This document shows, one piece after another, positions 15,034 through 27,605 of a stretch of 64,000 nt of DNA; positions within the stretch are counted from its first letter, which is position 1; every line of letters starts with the position of its first letter. The DNA lies in NCBI GenBank assembly GCA_932521035.1, contig OW051497.1, positions 8,680,001 through 8,744,000 on the forward strand, given 5' to 3'. This DNA comes from Oscheius dolichura (Eukaryota; Nematoda; Chromadorea; Rhabditida; Rhabditidae). Both the position numbers and the translations under genes were made by a program. The notes beneath the pieces are model-generated. The model did not search any database. It saw nothing but the letters and a program-made list of their open reading frames with translations, and was not told where the DNA came from.

Positions 15034-18000
15034 ATGAGGCGGCTCTCCCTCGTCATTCTATTACCGTCACTAATAGTCGCAAAGAACATTTTTGTCTCTT
15101 CTCCCTTTGACAATTTCAGGATAGAATGCCCAAAGAAGGTATGTTCTCTCTTTCAGGAATGTTATACAAGGGAACGTTTCAGTCCGGAGCAACTGAATTG
15201 TCGGTAAGGATGGTAGAATCAGTGGGAGCGAAAAGGCAAGACATTGTGTTCGACATGGGATGTGACAGCATCGAAGAAGTAAGTTTTGTACTCTGGTCTC
15301 ATGAACTCGTCAGATGTACCCTTGGGTGAATATCCCAGTTGGGATATTGGAAATGGAAAGAGAGGACTGTTACTATTCGGCAATGTTTGATCCTATCCTA
15401 GACGAGGAGACTACTTTCTCATGTAAGAATAGGGAATACTTTGCCGGCATTACAAGACTTACTGACACCAGGTAGGCCGCAATCTTCCTCTTCATAATTA
15501 GACACATTTAGGATACAAGTTCTTTGCTGTCGACTAAGGTCCCGGACGGAATTCAACTGTCATGAAACGCAGTTTAATAAGCCTATTGGTCTCAGCCGCA
15601 GCAGTACCATAGAGTTTGCTTTATTTCCCTTCATTCATAATTTCACTTAAGAAGTGATAATCAGCTGATCAATGCCGTTCGTGTAAACGACCGTGGATAC
15701 ATTGTCAGGTTCTGCGATCTCGCTCCAAGGAACATTTGTAGGTTTTCTTCTTTTTATGAAATAGTCTGTCCTAAAGGCGAAAACCTTACATTATTCTGCT
15801 AAACTAACTTAATTGATTTTAAAAATGTTCTGTATTTTAAAGCTGACATCTACGAGGACGTTAAAACAACAACAGAGCGGCCGGCTACTACCAGGAAGGA
15901 GAGCTTGTAAGTCCCAACTGTTTACAATTAGAAGTACAACATTTCAGAAAACTTGTCAAAGTGACGAAAACTTCGTCAAACCCTTACTTGAAGCACACTA
16001 CTCTAATCCCGCAAATTTCTGATGACGCCAGGGTAACGAAAGCTACAAAGGGAGCATAATACAATGTTTAGTTGCCTGAAATTCTCCCATCGTTGGATGC
16101 CTTTGGAGGGCAAGTCCCCAAATACACTCCAACTGAATCTCCACAAATGGCTAGGATCAATGAAGTGCCTACTCTAAGGACAGACCCTCCTACAAGACCT
16201 ACAACTACTACGGAAGCTCCAACAACGACTGAGACAACCACCGAGGCAACCACGGAGCGAACTACTCCTTCTACCACTACAGAGGAACCGACCACCAAGA
16301 GCACTACCACTACAACTACGACGACTACCACAACCACTACCACTCCAAGACCCACAACCACACGAAGAGTTAAGACAACACGTAGAACAACTACTACAGA
16401 AGCGACAACAACTACAGAAAGGACAACAGCTCCTCCTCCAGAGCCTAAGTGAGTATACTGTCTACAATCAACTGTGCCGTTTAGGAATTCCGTGGAAGAT
16501 TCGATGGAAATGTTTGAGCCTGAAATACCCGACCCTGTTCGGGAACCAGTTGAAGGTAATCATTCATTATTATAAACATCAAAGGCACAGAAACCACGAC
16601 AACAGCACGTCCACCCTCCAAATCGGTGGAAGATATCACTATGAGTATGTGAAAAACATTTTCTTTGTATTTTTCTTTCCAGTTGATCGTGACCTCTCTC
16701 GAATGACATTCAATAATGAGGATTTCCCCAAGGCTGATCAGAAGAAACTGGTTGTTCCTGGAAAGATGTTCACCAAGAACCAATTGGTAGTTGTCTAACA
16801 TTAAAATAAATAGAGATATTGCAGCCCCGTCGACCTGGATCCTCAGCAGAGAGTGAATTTGTCTTCCTTCCCCGGATAAACAGTGACGGAGTTCGCCGCT
16901 CCCCGGTCCGCACTTACCGTCCACACATTGTGAGCCACTCGTTTCTCTTCCAAGACTGAACCCACTGTCGCACCTAACAGATAGCTTCACTGTACTTGTC
17001 CTACCATCCTCTGTGCCTTATTGTTGTGCCATTTTAATAAAGTCTTTCGTCCAGATAACCTTGCACATTTCGCAGAGAGGGATCATCTCCCGAGAACTAA
17101 CAACAACGATCAGTCTTTGATATACCGACGTCTCTTTTCTAATAGCTTATTGTTGTGCAAGGATGATTAGTCCCGATTCACCCAGCTGCATCTTTTTGAA
17201 TCTAATACAACCGAGGATAATCGTCGATCCCTTACATGGGAACACATAAGGGATCGGTGTCTCCTGGATACGTCACTAACTCCGCTTTCTCGCCTAATGA
17301 AGGAAAAATTAATGTACACTGATTACAGAACCTTTGGGATGATGATGACAATGAAATGGCGGAGATGTACGGCCAAATGGGATTTACATCTGCCGAGAGA
17401 AAGGTCAAAAGCAGGCCGCCGTGGGAAATGCTTTATTTTAGGTCAGACGTAAAGTCACTAGAGCTCATCGCCTGCCGACGGAAAGCAAGGAGGACGTTTC
17501 TGTAAACAGCATAATTTGGCTATGAAAATGAGCAAATTCAGATGTCTGATGTATCCAAGGAGGCGCTTGTGCAAAATATGATGAAGAATGCTATTCCCGA
17601 ACGGGAAACTCTTTACTTGTTAGTTTCATTTAATGCAGCATTAGCCATTTTTGACGATAAAACAAAGCATGAGTCACACAGCAAGAATCCTTTAAAATAA
17701 ACAGTTTAGGAAGGAAGATAGCAGAAGGCTGCCACCAGGAGCGCGTCAGGATCTCCCAGCTGGTAAACCCCAACCTAACGCTGTCCCACAACTGATTGAT
17801 AACGCTCGCTTTGTGGATGAGGAAACGGTGAGCAGTCCCTTCGACGCTCCGGTTCAGGTGCGGTCCTCGTCCTCTAGTTTCCTTCCTCTAGTGTGGGGCG
17901 TCCCGGTGTCGGATGGCTGTTTAAATTCTCTAGGTGTATGTTAGAATGTCTGACATTTAACTGGGCTTATTTATTCTATATTTAGTAGTACTCTACTATG

Positions 18001-19863
18001 TTGGTTTCTATTTCAGGCAACGCCTAAAAATAAAGCTTCTGTCTATGACAGAATCAACTTCCAAGAAGATGTGGACATTGAGGATGTAATTAATCGACTG
18101 TCACTGCATCCGGAAGCGATTCGAAGAGCCCCTGTTAAGAATTCCGAGCCGGCCGAAAGTCAGGCGGAGAAGACAGGTACTGATGGGTTCTTAGGTAGCA
18201 CGTGCTCGCAGTGTGGACAGCTTCTCTAAAGATGTAAAGCCGGGTCCAGTGACCCCCTTTTGACTGGACTCCCCTTGTAGAAAATTAGTCTGAAGTGGAA
18301 CACATGCTCTCCTCGGTCGGACCATCCTGATCTATTTCCGTACCCATTGTGATAAACTCGAATGCAAACGGCGTTACTTTTTATTTCCACACCATCGCGC
18401 TTGAACTGACATGAATGGAAAGGCTAAAAAGAAGCATTTGCAGAAATATTACAATTTCTAAAATACTCATAAATACGTAAAAGTTATTTCAGGCCAAGCT
18501 AGACAGACGAAGGATGGAGTAAAGACTCACAGACGAAAGGAAAATGAGGGAGCAATTCCGCTAAATGGTAAGTTTTCTTCATTTAATACAGTGATAAACA
18601 ACGCTTTTTTGCAGACCTAGTTATTTTTGACAACAAGTACAAAGAACAGAAGGGACAACCAGCTAAAACAGGTAACCTCATAAGTAATTCGGGGTGGCCC
18701 TCTTGGAGTTGTTTGCCAATGGTTTCAAGGGGCAGCTAACCACCCCCGCAGTCATAAAAATACTGGACTAGCAACAATGTTTTCAGAGGCTCTTGTCCCC
18801 ATGATGTCACAGCAATTCTTTGGATCTATGGCTGTTTCTTCTTCTTCGGTCGAACCCACCCCATCTTCGACCTTTGCCACCTCCTCCCCGGTTAGGCTCA
18901 TCTCAGATTTTTAAGATAGAGGAAGACAAATGGCAAAATATACCACGCGTTCTAAAATCGCGTGACAATCCAATTTTCTCAAAATCTTTTGTCAAATATG
19001 AAATTGTCATCTCTCGTCACCACCCCCAGAAGATGGGCGACGACCAATAGCCAATTATATAATGAGCTAATTGCCAAGTGCAAAATAGGGTAGACGGGGA
19101 GAGTCGCTTAATGTTCGTTGAAAGCAGCACATGAGCTATTTGCAGCTCATTTCCAACAACTAAAAACAAGTTATTGCACTTTAGGACACCTTTGCGGAAG
19201 ACACGACGACATCAAGATCCACATCATCGTCCGAGTCAACAGACCCATCCACGGAATTCACAACAAAAGCAACCACGACGACCACGGAATATGATCCCGC
19301 CAACTTCTACCATACTCCAAGGCCAAAACCGCCAAAGAAAGAAAAGGGTACGTTAGCGTGGAAGCTTTTTTTTCGAGGCATTTGCGGAGGGGGAGCAGAC
19401 GGAAGTATGGCCATTATAGAGGCGAGGAGATATAACTCACACAGACTTGGAACGGCACCACGGAAAACAAATGCTCCCATTCCAATTTAGTACACATACT
19501 ATACGAATCCTCCTCATCTCTATCAAAAAATGTTTGTGGGTTGCTAACAACGGAACTACGGGCATTCAATTGGTCGGGGGCTGGTTACTATAGCTAAAAG
19601 CATAGATTCCTTTAATGGATCACGGAGAAGTCATAAACCGACCAAAAATATGGGTTACGAGAAGGTTCCACGATATCCTAGAAACCTTTTCAGTACTGAC
19701 ATTCTGTACAAAAGACATCGCGATCCGAGACGAACGGAATATGGTAGTGGCCTGTGGAGGAGAGCTGGACATCTGGGTTCCGAACCGCTGCCCCGTTGGA
19801 ACTGACTGCTTCGTCTCTGCCGACAGTACCTACCGTATCTGCTGCCCCATCTCCAAAGGATAA
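15034..19863 (+). CDS. Large secreted protein: Cys-rich head, Thr-rich mucin-like linkers, six-cysteine tail
   Basis: First chain of exons: 15034-15075, 15120-15278, 15314-15471, 15512-about 15613, 15652-15737, 15843-15906, 15948-16032, 16072-16448, 16484-16555, 16585-16644, 16683-16786, 16825-16929. Second chain: 17329-17403, 17442-17501, 17542-17618, 17710-17826, 18017-18176, 18493-18567, 18615-18671, 18787-18890, 19184-19347, 19694-19863. The join across 16930-17328 is unresolved. The protein opens with a hydrophobic leader (MRRLSLVILLPSLI). Next comes a Cys-rich domain (FSCKNREYFAGI, QVLCCR, VNDRGYIVRFCDL) whose paired-Cys and NDR pattern recalls dermatopontin-like domains; that similarity is tentative. 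A long Thr tract (about 16195-16430) and shorter Thr/Ser linkers follow. The end has six cysteines (CPVGTDC, ICCP) resembling the Lustrin-type repeat of nematode extracellular proteins. A cuticle or matrix role is inferred. An AATAAA at 17036 leaves open that these are two genes. Confidence 0.62.
16195..16430 (+). repeat. Imperfect ACN triplet tract encoding a poly-Thr mucin-like segment
   Basis: Runs of ACA, ACT, ACC and ACG codons interrupted by GAA/GAG, CCN and AAG codons give blocks such as TTTEAPTTTETTTEATTE and a run of about 14 threonines near 16305-16345. The mixed synonymous codons argue that the tract is kept for its protein sequence rather than being a fresh microsatellite. Such segments are typically O-glycosylated. 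Confidence 0.85.
17036..17041 (+). terminator. Possible internal poly(A) signal AATAAA
   Basis: This lies 107 nt after the last well-supported exon of the first chain (ending 16929). If used, that chain would end with a stop at about 17033-17035 and the second chain (from 17329) would be a separate gene. The absence of a start codon in frame at the head of the second chain argues against that. Confidence 0.3.
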
Positions 19864-20169
19864 CTCTCCCACCTACAGTAGCCTTCCACCCTTCCAGCTT
19901 TCTATCAAAATTCACGGGATACCAAAAAAACGTAGTTCTTACGCAATCTTCTTTCGTTTTCGCTACTGCACAGCATAATCAAAAGCAATTCAGCACACGG
20001 CTTCACTCTTCCTTCTATTATTAGCGGGCGCCCTTACAGCCTTGCTATACTACGCAGTGTTGTGTATATTTGTGTGTATGGGTTGAAGGGTGGATTGAAG
20101 GGAGATTTCCCCAGTCACAACATGTGTATATAGTCAAACTGATTGTGTGTGTGTCTTCTATTTCCTCTT

Positions 20170-20175
20170 AATAAA
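20170..20175 (+). terminator. Poly(A) signal AATAAA after the secreted-protein gene
   Basis: AATAAA about 307 nt after the TAA at 19861-19863, preceded by a GT-rich stretch (20050-20155) that is plausible 3' untranslated sequence. Confidence 0.45.
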
Positions 20176-20944
20176 CCCTTCTTCAACTCGTCTCGCTCTC
20201 TCAAACTTCAAATACGATTACTGAATATTGTCGTCGGATTTTCTATTTTTATCCACAATTGGGTAGCTTGTTTTTGTCCGATAGGCAGACAGGTCGCAAA
20301 TAAAAATGCTCTAATTGCTGCTGAGAAATGCAAAGAGACCTCTAGACTTTGGATTAAGGATTTCATAATTAGACATCCGCGACTGGAGGGAATAGTCTTT
20401 CCTCCCACGCCAAGTTGAGCCAAGAAGAAGGAAAAAAGATGAACTCTGACGAAAAATTAGCTTTGTTTAAAGATAGATTAAAGCCAGTCTTCCTTGATAA
20501 ATAGGATTCCCCCACAGCTAGCGAGCAAAAGGATTCTCCCCGTTCTTATGTTTTTAGATCCTCTCTGCAGATGACTAGCTATAGTAATTATGACGGAGAT
20601 GCTGAACATATCATTCATTATGAACATCTGATCAAATAACAGAAGAGACACCGTAATCAAAGGAATAAATAAATATGAATCACGAAAAAGGGGGACTAGA
20701 CCCGAGACACCTGTACAAAAGAATGTGAATAAATAATATGTAACACCGGGAAAGAGAATGACCATCTGGACAGGACCCAGTAAGTAAGAGATCTATCTAC
20801 ACGTCTTAGACTGCCACGTGATTATATATTCAGCCTGAAATGAAGTCTATTAATAATGCAAAAAGAAAAGAAGTCAGCCGAATAAATTATCAGCCAAAAG
20901 TATACAAATGGATATAGATAGACAGAACAAGATCAAGAACGTAC
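20176..20944. other. Region between convergent genes
   Basis: No supported coding chain. It may contain the 3' exons or 3' untranslated region of the minus-strand gene whose last identified exon ends at 20945. The donor there (GTACG) implies at least one more exon at lower coordinates, which could not be identified. Confidence 0.4.
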
Positions 20945-22160
20945 CAATTGGGCATGTTGAAGCAGACACAGGCCAGCATGTTGCTAGAAGGATTCAGTAG
21001 AGCCTTCGTATCCCGAATGGCATGAGATGGAATTTCATCAAGGACCTGAAATAGTAGTCATTTGAAATTGTAATAATAATATCAAAATAACGCTTCTTTT
21101 TCAATTTTGACAATCTCTTAGGAATCTGGCATAGAAAATTTTATTTTCCATTGCTGGTTTCTAGCAAAAGCGCGCGCTACGATCAGCTCACTATTTCGGA
21201 TGATCCCCCGCTTTCCGGTCCAATTCTCATAAAAACTCACTGATCGCTCCTGACATAGTAGGATTCGCATTCTCATCCCTTCGGATGTACGTGACTTAGT
21301 GCTCCCTGTACTGGAGGTACTGGAGGTCGAATCGCGTCGAACTGTAGCTTGCACATGATGTTGACAGCGATATTTATTTGCGGCCTTCTTCAGCGCTTCC
21401 AGGGCAGACGAGCAGTCGTCCTAAAGATGACTATGAATTCGGAACGACCCGCGTGAACCCACCTCGATTGTACGAACCAGGCACAATACTCGGCTCTTGG
21501 CTATCTGCTCACGCCACGTGAGAATTCCCAGCGTCATAAGGGCGATGTCACTCTCGGGTAGACCCTCGTCGAAGAGGGTTCCGGGAACACGTACGGACTC
21601 AAAGGTCTCGAGGTTTACCTAGAAACCAGAAGATGAGTAGAGGGATAGAAGTTATAATTAGGTTTTGAGGAGGCGATAGTTTGCCAGCTCACTCTCATTA
21701 TTGCTCTCTATGAAAAGAGCAGAGCAACCGCTCTAATATTCTTTAGCGCCTACGCAATGGACACAAAATTTTGCAATATAATTGGGATAGAACCCTCAGA
21801 AGATCAAGGAAACTAGAGAACGAGTAAAGTAAAACTCACTTTTGAATCTAGCTTGGCTAGATAAAGACAGCAGCCGTCCCTCTTGGAAGGACCAGCTGCG
21901 GAACAGGATAAAACAAAATCATAATAGGAGGGACCACTGGCTAGGTTCATCTCGTAGACCAAGTCGGAAGGGTTGATGGCAAAGAGGCCAGAATCTTCGG
22001 CCAGTTCCATGATAGACTTGCGCTGGAGCATATTCCTTGCTGCTTGAGCCATCGCGACGTTGTTCTGGCTACTAGTAGGGGCGGGGCGCGGAACACTGGG
22101 TTGCTCCCGCCCACTTGTGGGTCCGACAATTCCCATTCCGGGTTGAACTTTAAGTAGACA
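20945..22160 (-). CDS. Unrecognised conserved-looking protein (partial gene model)
   Basis: Four exons join in phase: 22160-21840, 21618-21463, 21420-21241, 21045-20945. The predicted segment is about 250 residues. It runs through a Pro/Ser-rich start (RPAPTSSQNN), a helix-like stretch with AARNMLQRKSIMELAED, a mixed core containing LVYEMNLASG, DGCCLYLAKLDSK, ESVRVPGTLFDEGLPE and ALMTLGILTWREQ, the stretch RTIEDDCSSALEALKKAANKYRC, and a Ser/Thr low-complexity loop (STSSTSSTGST). The C-terminal part is LNPSSNMLACVCFNMPN. No signal peptide or membrane segment was seen. Both ends are open: the 5' exon starts after an acceptor at 22161-22162 without a convincing start codon (an internal Met at about 22134 is possible), and the last exon ends at a donor. 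The sustained in-phase splicing and globular composition support a real gene. I do not recognise the family. Confidence 0.55.
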
Positions 22161-22162
22161 CT

Positions 22163-24071
22163 AAAAGGAACGTCATTGTTTTCGAACAATTAACAGGAAG
22201 TGGAAATAATGACCCGTAGACGGGTAATGAAGTGCCAAGAAAATGAGAGAAAAAATGGGAGCGGTGATGATGATGAGCCACTGTCTCGCCTCGTTAAAAC
22301 CGAATGCATACTAAACAGTCGAAAATGTAAGATCACGAGGAAATGAAGCGGCGATCCATGGTCCCTTACGTAGAGAACACAGGGATTTTTTGGATAACAT
22401 TAGCTGGTGATCGGTGTGTTTTGGAGGAGAAGACAACAACTCAGTGAGAGGATCAGCGTGGGAAATACTACCATCGAAACAAGTCAAGTCACTCCGCATC
22501 ACCGGGTCTGTTTCCAATTGTGGGGGATCATATCATATTTGCAGAAAAAGAACTGCAGATCTAAATTCTGCCTTAGAGCAATGTCAACACAGAAGGAAGG
22601 GGAACCAACACCACCCCACCCCCTACTGCTCTTTAAAACATGACCCACAATGCGTCATTTGAGCTGGGTGTGACAAATGTCTCCCTTAGCTTTATGGCGG
22701 GAAACTAGGCAGAAACAGGGGAATGTGTTGACTTCAACCGGGAAGGGTTGCCATGACCGAGCTCTTTGGAAATACCTCCTGGGAACCCTTTGAACCAATG
22801 TTAATTAGAAGGAATATTAGTCGGGATTTTGTTTATCTCTCCTTCTTTTTGATGACCGTATAAAAATAGAAGTTTACTGGAAAAGCAGGAAAGGAGGCTC
22901 CAATCAGCGAGCTCCTACTACTACTAGTGTGCTTCCTATTTTGACCTTTTCCCGATGATGGCATCATGATTTTTTCCTGTGTATCTTCTCCCGTCTTTAT
23001 TATTCAACCTGCATAATGAACTTGGCATCTTCTTAGCCTCCTAGCGGCTCCCCGTTAATCTAGTTTGTGATGTCAGATCACCAGCTCACATTGTAATTTG
23101 GCTTGAGCTAATTGGATGAAATGTGACGTGAAAGGTCATCCTCGGGCAGTTAAAATAGTCGCGGAAGAAAGCGTGGACCCTATTGAAGAATGTGTGAGAG
23201 CGTTCTCTATTTAGGGGGATATTTCCCCCGTATGAAGCCTCTCAGGATTTACGTCACTGCAAACATTATCACTAGCCTAAAACGGAGTTGGAAGCCTTGA
23301 TCCTACCAGAAACTTCGCCCACAGACTAAGTGGGTTCAATCGGCACAGAAGAACGTGTTGAGATCAGAACACTGCACATTGTCCGTGTAATAATTGGAAG
23401 TGCCCGAAATTAGTAAAAGAATGCCTGATATGTGACTACTCCGTCGAGTAGAAAAGAGCTGGAAAATCCGGTATAGAAGCTGACAAACAATATGTTCAGC
23501 ACAGGAAAACGGTTTATCTGACTTATCCGTCGATTGAAGCGCTTTTCAAAGGAAGATGAGTAAGTAGGCAATATCAGAGAAGTAGCTTTCCAAAGTGAAC
23601 GCCAGAGGACAAAAGCTGTTTCACAAAAAAGAAGTGGGGTTGGTGAGGAACTCTTGAAATCCATCTCATGTTAATCTCTTCCCTCTTTCATAAGTAAAGT
23701 TCAAAGAAGCTCGTTTTTTTCAATTTCGATCCCTTGTCTGCTAACGACAGCAAATCTTGCTATTTCGTGCGTGTGAATCAACAGAATCGGCAAGAATATG
23801 GTTTTTTTTTCACATTTTGAAGTTTAACCATTGGCGGAGCTGTACATATTTTATTATTCACCCTTACTAAAGAGAATGGCGTACGGGGTAAAACTGAGAT
23901 CGTTTCTTGGTAGTCGTCTTGCTTAGGAAACACCTATATATAGAAAATTTATTCAGCCTAGCTAGCAAGTGAAATGTCAAGGCACACTGGGAATGAAGGG
24001 TAATAGGCAAGAATGGGTAGGAAGTACCGTACTCCCTTTAATAGTATTGTGTTCTTCTTTGTACTCGTTTC
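22163..24071. other. Intergenic, between unrecognised gene and ethanolamine kinase
   Basis: No coding chain was supported on either strand; open frames at 22407-22662 and 23410-23664 have no recognisable motif or splice partners. It probably includes upstream sequence of the minus-strand gene at 20945-22160 and the 3' untranslated region of the kinase. Confidence 0.4.
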
Positions 24072-27000
24072 CTATTGGGCTAAAAACTTCTGAAGACGCT
24101 TCTTATACTGTTCATGCCGACTGATCGCGTATCTGGAACAAATATTTTTACATCTGGGACGAGTTAATTCCTCGAGTTATAATCCGAAGATAAATAAAAA
24201 CATACCCAAGGTAGTCGAATTCAATCAGGGAGTTCTGCGCTTGTACGAGTGCCCAGATGGACCAGAAAAGATGCGACGCCTGCAAACAAAATTTACTTAT
24301 AGTTCGGGTGAGATCAAATCATGTTTAGTAGACATTTTGAGGGACGGCTAATCTCGTTTATCATATGTCAAGGGAGGAGAACCGTCTCTGCTATACTACT
24401 AATTTAAAGAAAGCCTCAATTCGATGTGACATGCCGTTTGTTTACATTAATTAAACTATTTACACGGTGTTGATCAGGTGGAATGACACAAAATACTTCC
24501 CTACCCCGTGAAGATAAACACATTGATGTGACTCACATACATATTCATTTGCAGACATTCGTCATCATCATGTATGCTAGCTCTATCTGCAGGTAGACTT
24601 CCCTTCCGGCTATACGCGGGGGAGGGGGCACTTGCCACCCACCGGGGGGCTGTAAATGGCATTGCCAAGTTTGGGGTCGCGGAAAATTGGAATTTGTTTG
24701 GAACGGAGCTTTAGGGGGATGAAAGGTAGACCAAACTAGTATGCTAAGAACGGAAAAGCTGGGATTGCGCCCAAATCCTGTTGCACTCTAATAGTACCAG
24801 GATGTAGTGTCAGAAGTGAGCTCAACTACAGTCAGGGGGCTTATCCCCGGTTTTCCCCACCAGGTACTTGAAGATAGCGGAAGCTTTGGTGCTTTTTAAC
24901 CCGATTCCAATTTACAGCACTCTCTGGAAGTGATAAACCAGACATATCCTCTTCCAGTTATCCAGCACTTCCAAATATTAACAAAAAAGGCATAAAGGGT
25001 GACAGTAAAGTGACCATCCACCCACCATCACCCACGCACCATCACCCACCCACCATCACCCACCCTCTAAGCCAGAGAGAGGCTCTCACTCTTATTTCAA
25101 CAAAGATAATCGTCACAGTGGGTATTCTTCTGATTCTTCCGAAAGCTTTCTTTGTGTTCTTTAGTATACGGTAAATTCTCAGGATCAGTTCTGCAGGACT
25201 TTCACGTGCCCAGGGTTCCTTTCAAACAGAAGATCTGTGGTATTTGACGATATTACGTCAAAAGTTCAGCAACCAACAGGGGCTCATTAGGAGAAAAGTA
25301 AAGAGCATGGAGAAGAACGTCACACTCTTCTACCTATATTCTCATCCGTGCACTTTTTGAATCTTGTGAGAAAATGGAACTAAGTATGAGGTGTGTCACG
25401 GGGGGTTGATTTTCTTTCTCGAACCAGACTAACCGCTTCAAAGAGGGGAGCATTCCTACACATTCTCTCTAGACTCGTCTCTTCCACGTGGTTAAATCGG
25501 AACTGAAGATAATCTTGGATGAATTGCTGAAAAGAAAACTTTAGTGATTCCCACTCGAAGTACGTAAGCCAATCGCGATGTCAAAAGGGATTATTTTTGG
25601 CTCGTTGCGTGACTATTTCCGGAAAGCGTGTCTTCCCATATCTCAGTAATGAGATGTAAGCGCTACTAATTTAACACAGAATAGGGGAAAGATCAGCCTC
25701 TTCCCTTCCTGTTACGCACATACATGAGGAAATTAGGGATGGGAGGAAGTGGTGAACATGGGAATAGTAGTGAGAGGGGAACGGAGACCTACTTTCTTGT
25801 CTTCCGAGGATGGGCAGAGGGTGTAGTCCGTGTCTTCTACTCCTGAAATAAAACGAGGGGTTCAATTTGAAGAGGACCTGAACATACCAGCATATTCATT
25901 GAAATGGTTGGCTATATCGAAGAGGTTGTAATTCGTATCTGCATATTCGTAGTCGATAAAGCTCACTTTGTCTGAAATATCATCGCTACTGTTGTTTTCT
26001 GGATCCAAAATTTTCCCATTGTGAGTTATTTTTCATAGAACCAGAGATTTCTGAAACCACTGCTTAAGTTCTTTATCTTACTGTTTGATGCCAACGAATT
26101 AATTCAGCTGGACCGGGTTTTAGTTAAACATAAGAGCATTTACTTTACGAAAAGGCGGTTTGACGTACCTCTCAGTCCATGCTGAATGTATAAAGCATAT
26201 AAAGCATAATAGGGATTTTGCCCATTTCTCAAGGGTGGAAATGATAAAAACTTTTACAGTGGTCTAAAAGATATTTTTACTCGTAAGTCCAGATAAAGCA
26301 CTTTACTAAGCGATGCTATTTGCGATACCAATTTCCCAAAGGGTAAGTGATCCCCTCTGGACCTCCTGCACCTACGTGATAATGTCATCGTATAGGTTTC
26401 CCCCACTAGTTCATAACAAACACTGTTCTCAGGGATAAATATTTTCTTTTCTGGTCATCAAACGTCCATTATTTGAAGCCTTACGATGAATGGGAAATGC
26501 TCAGGGATTATTATGTCGACGCCCGATTTTGTGTACAACGGGACCAAACGTAAATACAAGCATTTTCTACAATTTGAGGTCATAAGCTAGGGATCTTTTA
26601 CAGCTTATACAGGAATAGTCTCCTACTTTTTAAAAGAGACGACTTTAAAATAGTCGGGATAGAAGAAATCTGTTAGATAAAAAGATCTGTCAGGGACCAC
26701 AGCTGTATATTCCAGTATTAAAAGAAAATGGCAAACAATAACTAGGACCCGCAGAGGCTAGGGCAGTTCCTGAAAGTAAACACTTACTTTTCTCCTTGTC
26801 GAAAAGGATATTATGAATGAGGAGATCATTGTGTGCAAAACCAACATCCTCGTCCGATTTCTTCACTAACTCGATCAATTCTTTGATTTCTTCTTTCAGC
26901 GACCGATCAAAGTGACCTTCGAATCTTTTCTTAAAACCATCGTCCCTTTGGATCAAACGCTTGGGCACCTGGTGCGCTTCTTCGTGGAACGGAAGATCCA

Positions 27001-27598
27001 AATTCTTGTGGAATTCCCAAGTCTTCGAAATAAGACAAGGGGATGAATTTTCTCCTACAGGAATATTATGCATGTTCGCCATGGATCGACAGATTTCCCT
27101 GTAATTTGCGGCCTAATAATGAGGGAAATAAACAACTGACTTTCTTATAAATGGCTCCTTAACCTCTTCAGTGGTTAGGCTTTTTCCTGGAAGATAACCA
27201 CAGATTAATCCGTTCGTGAATTTCGCGTACAACTTTGCTGCCAGGCCTCGTTCCGCCAGCAGAGCCCAACTCTCTAATTCGTGTGGCCTGAAAGTCTACT
27301 GATTCTGGAAAATGAAGCAAATGCTCACCTGTCGATAACTTTCTCTGTATTCTTTCCAAAAACTCGGAATATCAACCTATCGTTGTCCGTTACTTGAGCA
27401 GAAAAGATCTTATTCGTTATGCCAGCTGTGAATGTCTGGAAGAGGTTTACGTTACTGAAGAAGGAGACAAACCTCAAATTTGATCTCTTCCACATTCCAG
27501 TCAGGTTTAATCTTGGCTATCAGATTCTTTGCTTCTTCTTCACACTTCTTGGAATCCGTCAATGGAAGTACAGCGTCAAAACTCATCAAATCTGCCAT
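24072..27598 (-). CDS. ckc-1: Ethanolamine kinase (choline/ethanolamine kinase family), complete
   Basis: Cytosolic kinase that uses ATP to phosphorylate ethanolamine, the first step of the CDP-ethanolamine (Kennedy) route to phosphatidylethanolamine. Nine exons (minus): 27602-27473 (ATG 27598), 27435-27329, 27287-27164, 27112-26788, 25971-25888, 25842-25793, 25526-25434, 24279-24206, 24132-24072. Landmarks are TFTAGITNKIF (phosphate-binding region), RVFGKNTEKVIDR, LLAERGLAAKLY, the Brenner motif AHNDLLIHNILFD with its catalytic Asp, the metal-binding FIDYEYADTNYN, FDIANHFNEYAG, and the C-terminal ASHLFWSIWALVQAQ and FDYLGYAISRHEQY. The protein is about 355 residues. GITN, HNDLL and FNEYAG fit ethanolamine kinases better than choline kinases, and the worm orthologue is probably CKC-1. 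The introns 24280-25433 and 25972-26787 are far longer than others in this window. The start sits 4 nt behind a TTTCAG acceptor. Confidence 0.92.
25016..25068 (+). repeat. Short tandem repeat of a CACCATCACCCA-type unit
   Basis: About four copies of a CCACCATCACCCA-like unit with small variations, inside the long intron 24280-25433 of the ethanolamine kinase gene. A simple minisatellite; no spacers, so not a CRISPR-like array. Confidence 0.75.
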
Positions 27599-27602
27599 TT
27601 CC

Positions 27603-27604
27603 CT
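27603..27604 (-). promoter_or_regulatory. Candidate spliced-leader acceptor of the ethanolamine kinase gene
   Basis: CTTTCAG ends 4 nt before the ATG at 27598 on the minus strand. A strong acceptor directly in front of the start codon, with no upstream coding exon found, fits nematode trans-splicing. A short conventional 5' untranslated exon is the alternative. Confidence 0.5.
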
Positions 27605-27605
27605 G

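Noticed and set aside
16068-16361. Minus-strand ORF of almost pure Val
   Set aside because: It is the antisense shadow of the Thr (ACN) tract of the plus-strand secreted protein.
25016-25068. CRISPR-like array
   Set aside because: Units are directly adjacent with no spacers, inside a eukaryotic intron; it is a simple minisatellite.
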